Source: Kappaphycus alvarezii
Lineage: Eukaryota > Rhodophyta > Florideophyceae > Gigartinales > Solieriaceae
DNA: 64,000 nt
Reading direction: 5' to 3'
NCBI GenBank assembly: GCA_002205965.3
Contig: NADL03000112.1
Coordinates: 124,001-188,000, forward strand
Shown here: piece after piece, positions 57,487-64,000 of the stretch
How positions within the stretch are numbered: the first letter of the stretch is position 1
Layout of the letters: each line of letters starts with the position of its first letter
Notes under the pieces: model-generated
The model's input: only the letters and a program-made list of their open reading frames with translations
The model's database searches: none
Told to the model about the DNA's origin: nothing
Made by a program: the position numbers and the translations under genes

Positions 57487-57650
57487 GGGGGAAACGTTTG
57501 GGTGTTTTACTCTTGGAAGATATATCCGATCTATCCCATGGTTTTCCAGACAACCACAATCGACTCAAAAAGGGTATACCTACACCGTAATGGGGAAGGA
57601 ACTACGCTCCCTAAAATGCTACCGTCAGGCCAGCCATCAAGCAGGCCGCA
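57487..57650 (-). mobile_element. LINE-B tail inserted in the LINE-C reverse transcriptase
   Basis: 164 bases nearly identical to the 3' end of LINE-B copy 1 (29427-29590), including the last codons. It splits the LINE-C RT between GLDSI and VHEARRLVE. A short repeat caa at both edges may be the target duplication. It is strongly 5'-truncated and lacks poly(A). Confidence 0.82.
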
Positions 57651-60110
57651 AATGGAGTCTAGTCCGCTGGGCACGCCATTGGCCACTTGCAAGGATGCGA
57701 GGTACTCCCTCGTGTCTTCTATTGCTTGTGGTAGGAGCAACTGTGTTACGAGTCGCCGCAAGGCCGTCCCAATAGCAATGGGGCGAATCTTGTCTGGCCG
57801 AGGTTGGATGGGCAGCAGCGTCGCAGAAGAGATCAAGGGATTGTGTCGTCTGGTAAGTCCCCCTTGGGCTAGTCTTGGCACAACTGCAGTCAGCGCCGAG
57901 ATGCCCGTCAGACCTGCTTCAGGACTCACCGTTGTGTTGGCCAAGAATCAAAGCAGCCAAGGGGACATTCTGTCCGGACCCGGCGCGGAGTTTGGGTTCA
58001 AGCGTCGGACGACGTGTAGGACTCCCTCCTCAGTGATGTCCATCTGGAGCGGGAGGTCTCTCGCGTCGATGGCTGTCATAGGAGAGTTCGGTGCAGGGTG
58101 CAACTCTCGCAGGCGTTCCAAAAACGTGTGGGTCCCGCACGTCCGCAATGTGCGACTGATGTAGGGTGCGCATCGCACGCCCGTATTGTGCATCTGCAGC
58201 TAGGTGGGCTGCCCGGCGGAACTTTGGGTCTCGATTGTTGTCTGTCTGGGTTTGCTGCGGGCGACGTCGAAGGGTTCGCTCTTCCTTGATCTAGTGTGCT
58301 TGGATGGCTTCTCTCCAAAGTTCATTCCATTCGCCTGCGGTGGCGCGGCGGATGCGTTCTAGGAGTCCTTGGCTTTGCCTTGTCTGAGACCGCCATCCGG
58401 CTTCCCCACGGATTAAACGTCGCAAGACAGCGGTCGGGAGAAGATTTATCCGGAGGAATGCAGTGTGCACTGCTTTTTCGTCCCGTGCGTTTGCTGCTGA
58501 TCGAAAGAGTCGAATGAGCAATATGGCAAGACTGTGAATGCAGTTCCCAGGAATGCGGTTACAGATGTCCGAGGGCCTTAGCGGGCTGTGCAGTGCATCA
58601 TACACCGAAGGAAGAGGAGTGGTACGGGTGGACTGGTCGTTGGTTGCGGAGGAAGTCGTCGGAGGCATCAGGGACATTGAGGCGGGGAAGTGGGAAAGGA
58701 GGGACGGACTAATGGCGAGAGGCCTTGCTCGCCCGTCTTCCCGGTGGGGGGGATTGGTCGAGTTGTGCCTTCACCGTCCGCATCTCCTTCATGCGTTGTG
58801 ACAGGGCGCGGGTGCGTCTCGTGCGTCGTTCGGTCTTCCCCGTGTGTGTGGAAAGAGCTTCAGGGACGTCCAGCTTTGGTTGCGTAAGCTGGTGGGCCGC
58901 ACCTGCTTCCTGGGGTTTTGCGACCCTAAGGTTGACAGGTGAGGGTTCTCGAGGTGTGAGGGACAGGGCAGTTTTGTTTGTCGCCGGTGGCGTCGCACTG
59001 TCGGTTTCTTCATGGACTGTGGTGGTCTCTAGTGTTTCTACTCCACCGCCCGGGGGTCTCGTCGTTGTTGTCGTGGTGGGCCGCTGGTGGAGTGTCTGCC
59101 TCCGGTGCTGCGCCTGGGGTGTTCTTCGTATCCAAGTCAGTCTTTGGTGAAGTAAGATTTTCGCACCCCACGTAGAATTTCGCAATGGAGTTTTCAACAA
59201 AAGCATCCCCTCTCGGAAGGGTTGCTGCTGCTGCGTCAATGAGGCGGGTGATTGCTCCCGCCAGGGCTTTCCTGTTTTCCAGTGTTATTTCGGAGGCCAC
59301 GGTCTTGAGCTTTGCAACCTCGCGCGCAGCAGCGACGCAAGTGCCAACTTTCCACTCGGTTGTGGGGAGCTCGGCGATGAGCTCGGAAAGCGGGCTGGTG
59401 GAGAGGCGAGCGCCATCGTAAATGTTTGCGATCCCCCGCAGTATTTTTAGGAGATCGTTAGAGTCCGCGGCGTAGTGCACAACAATGGTCCAATCTCCCG
59501 ATGTGAGGAGTGCATGCTTGAGCAAGGGCACTCCGGCATCCTCGGGTGCGATCAGTAGCCTTGCTTGTGCGTCTTCGTATGCCGGCAAGGCTCCAATGCC
59601 CGGAGGACCTGCGGGGAAAGCCAGCGTGGACATCATAGCGGCCAGCGTTGGAGGTAATCCTGTCATATCATTCAGGGCGACAGGGGCTCTCGGTTTTAGG
59701 GCGCGGCTCCGACGCGTCGGGGCCTCCTCGTGCGATGGGGCATTCAGAGCCAGCGATCCTACCTGCAATCGGCAGAAAATCGCACCCAGTAGAGGGGACC
59801 GTAGCTACTCGGGGGCTCTTGTGAGCCTTCACAATTTGTGCCCACGAAGGCGGGCGCGCCTTGGCTTTGGCCTTGGCGGCGCTCTCCATCTCGGCTTAGG
59901 TTGCTCAGTGGGGGTGCAGTCAGTGTTGGAGGGTTGCGTGTGATGGAACGAAAGATAGGAACGGGGGAAGAGGGGATATTTGTGTGCCTTAGGGTGGTTC
60001 ATGTACTGTAACAGATACTGTAAGTTGGCCGAGACCCAGTCAACTTGCATGGAAGTGTGCATGTAGTACATGGACTGTTGCGGTAGGCGCATTGAAAGTA
60101 TTCTACCGGT

Positions 60111-60161
60111 GGGATAGATCGGATATACCTTCCAAGAGTAAAACACCCAAACGTTTCCCCC
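60111..60161 (+). mobile_element. 51-base LINE-B tail with 10-bp target duplication
   Basis: The segment gggatagatcggatatacct to acgtttccccc equals the last 51 bases of LINE-B. It is flanked by TTCTACCGGT at 60101-60110 and 60162-60171. This is a clean, extremely 5'-truncated target-primed insertion. Confidence 0.85.
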
Positions 60162-60321
60162 TTCTACCGGTCGGCTGTGGCAGTCGAGACGAGTTGGTCG
60201 CCAACCCGCATGTGAATATTGACAGCTGCCGTCCTTTACCAGACATCTGGGAGGGGTCTGTGGTCAAGTTCAGGTTTATGGATTTAGATATACGAATGCA
60301 AGGGGACCCTACTTGTCAAAG

Positions 60322-60615
60322 TCAAAGGTGCAAATTTTGCAACAAGCTGGACGTATCGGCGACAGTATCTTCCCGAATACCCGTACCGGTATGTTGCTTA
60401 GAACTCCTCCTCATGTGCCGTCTGCGCTCCTTTCTGATTGCGCGCCTGGCATCCTTCCTCTCCTGTTTCCGGATAGCCTTGTACTCGGTCTTGACAGACT
60501 CCAGCTCGAGTAGCAAGTTCCATGCGACAGGGTTCTGTTCCGAAGCGACCATGCATCGCAAGCTTTCCTCGTTCTCCCGGATCAATTTCTCAATTTCGTG
60601 ATCCATTGTTTGCAT
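60322..60615 (-). CDS. Small ORF of unknown function, charged and helical
   Basis: 97 residues from the ATG at 60615 (MQTMDHEIEKLIRENEES); the open frame extends 44 codons further upstream, but that part is proline/serine-rich leader-like sequence. The protein is acidic-helical at the start, has a central LLLELESVKTEYKAIRKQER and a strongly basic middle (RKERRRHMRR). A coiled coil is plausible. It lies about 430 bases upstream (in sense) of the LINE-C ORF on the same strand and downstream of repeat R copy 2. It could be a first ORF of LINE-C, a host gene, or part of repeat R's source locus. No family is recognised. Confidence 0.35.
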   Translation of the reverse strand: MQTMDHEIEKLIRENEESLRCMVASEQNPVAWNLLLELESVKTEYKAIRKQERKDARRAIRKERRRHMRRSSKQHTGTGIREDTVADTSSLLQNLHL

Positions 60616-60834
60616 TGCGTGGCTTGTTTGGCTTGGGACTGTTTTCCGGGGGAAGGCGAACAGGAGCGAAAGATCGAGAGGGGAAGGGATACTGTTGCGA
60701 ATGTGATGGGCGGAGGTCAAGAGGAGTGAGAAAGATGATGTGGGCAAGGGGCAGAGTGATACAAGGGGCGTTGGGGTGTTTTTCTTTTGTTTGGGCGGAG
60801 GTTGGATGATGGCGAAGCTGAGGTGCTTTGGTAG

Positions 60835-61420
60835 GGTCGAAAGTGGGGGCTGGTCGGCGGGGCAGTTGATAGAGATTTAGATAGGGTTTGGTGGGGGTGC
60901 CAAGTGTAGTAAAGTGCCTCGCAACAGTGTGTTTTCGGTTCCAGTTTGGGTGATATGCTCAGGGAAGGGCGGGGGCTTGAACTGACCGTCGGGTTTGGGG
61001 AGCGAAGGGTGGGGTTGGGAGTTTGTCCGATGGAGGGACAGCTTCTAGAATTTTGTGATTTTGGCGCGTGCGGCTCAGTGGCGAGTGATGCAGAATTTAC
61101 TAGATTGTGACATTAGCGGCAATGAGGGGTTGGGTGGGTGACGGGAGGATATGGTCATTGTGCGATGACGCAGTACTGTACCGTACAGAGATTTCAACGG
61201 TCTCATTCGAATGTGGACGTTTTACCGATGAAAAGACGCCCTGAAACGTGTGTGAGTCGACAGAGGATAAAAATGTAAGAAGTACCGGGAAAGGGTCCGT
61301 GTATACGTGTTGCAGGTATCGAACCGTTACTTGCTGGTAATTCAGTTCTAGGGGGAAGGATTGGTTGTTTACTTTTAGAAGATATACCCGATCTATCCCA
61401 TAGTTTTCGAGACAACCACA
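60835..61420 (-). repeat. Inverted segmental repeat R, copy 2
   Basis: Reverse complement of 36833-37394 over its length, with a LINE-B tail remnant at 61364-61420 (ttttagaagatataccc). On the minus strand it is followed by the small ORF at 60615-60322; in copy 1 different sequence follows. Since the LINE-B tail is in both copies, the duplication happened after that LINE-B insertion. Confidence 0.65.
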
Positions 61421-61656
61421 GTTCAGTTCTTGCGGTACATTTTCTGCCTGCTGGAACTTCGATTAACTATGCAGCAGAATTGAAAGTTCTAAAAGGGATG
61501 TAAAATACAGGTGAGCGGATCACGGCCGGTGGGTTAAACGTTTGTTGAAGGAGGGACCCACGGCCGTTCTCCTTCCCACCGTCGCCTCCGCGGCAAATAA
61601 GGGTAAGGAGTCCGCCTCGCCCGTTCCCATGCTGCCGTTGATGGCTGGCATGCAAG

Positions 61657-62831
61657 GTGTGGAGGAGCCCCTCCATACGCCGAGAGGCCAGTCGGCCTAA
61701 CGCCGCTCCTCCCCACCATGGAATCGGTCCACCCCATGGAACCGGACCACCCGCCGCATCATACATCGGCGTCTTTCCCCTTTCCCACTTCCCTGGAAAT
61801 CCTCTCTACACCCTATCGCGAGACAGATACCCCCCAAGATATCCCCGCTCCCTGCCTAATCCAATTTATCCTGCTCTTTGTCAAGTTGTTGCTCGTGGTG
61901 AGCATTCCTTCACCTCCATATGTTGCCCACAGCTGTCCTCCGTCGCTGCCTTCGGGGAGAGCGCGGATGGCGGGATCCCGAGAACCAACGGATCGCCCTC
62001 CGAGAACGCCTCCGTCGTGCGTACACGGGCTCACAGTGGGGAGCACTCTAGGCCGAGGCTCTCGCAAAATCATCAAGCTCGGCTTGAATGGTGGGAAGGA
62101 AACACGCTGTGTGACCCAACAGTCCCCGCCGACACCGGGCGCGCCCGCCGTGTAGAGGCCCTTTGGGCTGATGCGCGATACGGTAGGGCCATACGCGCCC
62201 TCCACACTGGCCCGCTCGCAGAGGTCAACGACTTGGCAACGATTCAGCGGCTCCGGAATCTGCACTCGTCCCCGCCGCGCCCTGTCTCGCCGCTCCCAGA
62301 AGGACGACTCCCGCCGCCCCCGTGCATCACCGAGGCTGCTGTGAAACACGCGGTCCGCGGCGTCCCGCGGGACACCACAGCCGGACCCGAACGAACGCAT
62401 TCCCGCTGGTTCCACCTCCTGGTTAAGACTCGCGTCACTCCTGAATCTGGTGTGACCGGTCTGCGTGTCCTGACAGAGCTCGTTTCTTGGCTCGCACGGG
62501 GGGAACTCCCGGACACTGTGCTCCCCCTCGTGGAAGCGGAGACGTTCCTCCCGCTCCAGCCGACTCCCTACAAGGTCTGCCCGATCGCCATTGGGTCTGT
62601 GCTCCGTAGGATAGTGACGAAGGCACTGCTCCCGGCCGCAATAGCCGATTCATTCAAACTCGGTTATGTCGCCGCATCAGACGGCCAACGGTGTTAAAGC
62701 CGGGTCGGACTCTATTGTCCACGACATCCGCGCGACACTATGCCGCTTCTCCGCCACTCCGAATGTCACCACGGTCCTCATAGACGCCAACAACGCCTTT
62801 ACCTGTGTTGATCGGCAGTCTATGCTGGACC
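61657..62831 (+). mobile_element. LINE-F: N-terminal part and RT start
   Basis: The plus frame 61657-62697 is open for 346 codons and ends in RT fingers (KVCPIAIGSVLRRIVTKALL, about 62573-62635). The adjoining frame 62666-62831 continues with NGVKAGSDSIVHDIR and motif A VLIDANNAFTCVDRQSMLD, so there is a frameshift near 62690. Before the RT lies a helical block (RRVEALWADARYGRAIRALH) like that at the start of LINE-B and LINE-C RTs. Motifs B and C and the nuclease are missing because copia-3 begins at 62832. GC content is high and third positions are C-rich. The 61426-61656 stretch may be its 5' UTR. Confidence 0.75.
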
Positions 62832-64000
62832 TGTTGCGCAGTGAACCAAAAGTTATATCACCTTGTTTTTTTATGTCTTTACTTTTCTACTTCCGGAGAC
62901 ATTCAGGGGTATAAGTACGCTTCCCGTGGTAGACTGCTACCAAATATCTATAAAGAAAAAAAAACCCTCTTTGACTCACCCGGGTGAATAATCATATTCT
63001 CATGATTATATGTACAGGTAAGCTCCGCGACTTCGTTACCCGTTTTGCATTTATTCTCCAAATAATGCAGGCGCGACAAGTTCCTACCCGCCGCCCGCAT
63101 CCGTAGTTAATTTATGAATACCCTCCGCACGCCTCTGTGCGACATTGTACGACAAATAAAGATCTACCACCACGTAATAGCAACTTACTTGCAGTTTTCA
63201 TGTCACCCAAAAGGCATATGTGTGTAATCATTACATAAAAAGGAGAGGTGACATCTGACAGAGCGGATGATTCACTCGGTCCACGTAATCACAACACTCC
63301 CCCTCGAAGGGAATACGGACTGCGATCAAGTGCGCATCCGGAGCTTGCCAACTAGGTACTGGAACTGAGCACTTGGGATTGCTTTCGACATGATGTCGGC
63401 AACCATCTCCAATGACGGAAGATACTCGAGGTATACCTTTCCTTTCGCAACGTTGTCCATGATCATTTTGTACTTAGTGTCCAGATTTTTGAACTTGTCG
63501 TTCACTACTCCATTCTCGGCGATTTTGATTCATCCCTGATTGTCCTCCTGGATGACCATCGGTACATGCTCTGCACTGCAAGTTAGAGTCAATTGGAACT
63601 TCTGAAACCAAAGGCCTCACGTATAGCAAATGACAACGCGATGTACTCAGCTTCAGGAGAACTCAGGGGTACACACGACCGCTTCTTGCTCCGGCAACTT
63701 ATTGCTCCGCCAGCCATCATGTACACATATCCACTGATCGACTTCCGCTGCGGCTTCTCTTGGGCCCAGTCTGAGTCACTCAAGCCGACCAAGAGGTCGT
63801 TAATACCAGAATTTTGGAGAGCATTTTCTCTTCGGTACACAATTCGAAGCCCTTTCGTGCCCTTCAGGTAACGAAGTACATGCTTTGCAGACTTCCATAA
63901 TGCCATTGTTGGGCTTTGCATGAACCTAGAAAGATAACCAACAGCGTAAGCGATGTACGGCTGTTTCGTGTTCGAGAGATGGAGGAGGCAACCAATAAGC
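62832..64000 (-). mobile_element. Copia-3: 3' end of a Ty1/copia, continues off the window
   Basis: The minus strand shows the 3' LTR (62832-63296, TGTTGCGCAG...CACAACA, interrupted by a LINE-A tail), purine-rich sense tract before the LTR, and RNase H sequence (63589-63921: GLSDSDWAQEKPQRKS, SSPEAEYIALSFAIREA). It is the same family as copia-1, about 80 percent identical in protein. It interrupts LINE-F; the left flank is ggacc. It is broken, and only the end is visible. Confidence 0.85.
63016..63171 (+). mobile_element. LINE-A tail inserted in the copia-3 LTR
   Basis: 156 bases of the LINE-A 3' end, from the codons for ELRDFVTRFAF to aataaagatctaccacc. Removing it leaves atgtac joined to acgtaatagc, which matches the uninterrupted copia-1 LTR (tacacgtaatagc in reverse), so the insertion has no visible target duplication. 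Confidence 0.82.

Larger units (their letters stand above)
47951..59900 (-). mobile_element. LINE-C: long RLE-LINE split by gypsy-3
   Basis: Minus strand, in pieces 59900-57651, 57486-56646 and 49139-47951. An ORF starts at 59889 (MESAAKAKAKARPPSWAQIV) with an unrecognised N-terminal domain (59768-59010: GDWTIVVHYAADSNDLLKIL). RT: LNPNSAPGPDRMSP (about 57990), KIRPIAIGTALRRLVTQLLL (about 57760), motif A-like SVEAHNEFNR, motif C RRWYADDCTFIG (about 57150). The C-terminal part has the R2-type finger CAECHRPMHLLGDHAADLC (about 48610-48550) and RLE ARPADILVHPP, then HDITVSSPF (about 48425-48340). The family is intact in layout, and this copy has several frameshifts plus two insertions. A 33-base tandem duplication lies next to motif C (57063-57128). 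The 3' UTR reaches about 47951. Confidence 0.82.

Noticed and set aside
57531-57650. Copia-like C-terminus fused to LINE-C (shared PSPLRCRYTLFES string with the end of copia-1)
   Set aside because: In both places the string comes from an inserted LINE-B tail read in a chance frame, so it is not a copia domain.
59010-59768. LINE-C N-terminal domain as a separate host gene
   Set aside because: It is on the same strand and collinear with the LINE-C RT and starts where a LINE ORF is expected; there is nothing to separate it from the element.

Overview
This window is from a eukaryotic nuclear genome and consists almost entirely of transposable elements nested in one another. Eukaryotic signs are a cytosolic-type tRNA-Ala(TGC) without encoded CCA, Ty3/gypsy and Ty1/copia LTR elements, and non-LTR elements (LINEs) with a restriction-like endonuclease (RLE). 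A repeat-rich alga, such as a florideophyte red alga, is a guess from the element types and moderate base composition; a fungus or protist is not excluded. No intact host protein gene is recognised. The labels LINE-A to LINE-I and LTR-D are names used only here.

1-4.4 kb: two 3' pieces of LINE-E, the tRNA gene, an old LINE-B tail, a gypsy LTR that carries an acidic ORF and is interrupted by a MITE-like element, and a LINE-H tail. 4.4-19 kb: one old copia (copia-2) broken open by three insertions: an inverted pair of ORF-bearing gypsy LTRs (4.82-6.99 kb), a partial gypsy (8.93-11.66 kb) and a younger copia (copia-1, 12776-18469, 5-bp target duplication CAACT). Copia-1 holds a LINE-B tail, which holds a solo gypsy LTR. 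18.95-25.57 kb: gypsy-1, whose two LTRs have different U3 regions.

25.6-36.8 kb: LINE-G, LINE-A, LINE-H, LINE-B and LINE-E pieces in both orientations, with two more ORF-bearing gypsy LTRs. 36.8-37.7 kb: one copy of an inverted duplication, then protein-like open sequence split by gypsy-2 (37728-45246, duplication TAATC). 45.5-48 kb: LINE-I, then two LINE-A copies joined head to head. 48-59.9 kb: a long LINE-C split by gypsy-3 (49140-56640, duplication ACCTG) and by a short LINE-B tail. 60-64 kb: a small ORF of unknown function, the second copy of the inverted duplication, LINE-F, and the end of copia-3.

The gypsy family is unusual in two ways. Its long LTRs encode a small acidic protein inside U3, which the youngest, short-LTR copies have lost. 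Its Pol continues past integrase into a duplicated domain of about 115 residues that I do not recognise. The LINEs are a varied set of R2-like elements that share a CCHC finger and RLE, end without poly(A), and include very short 3'-end insertions with clear target duplications.
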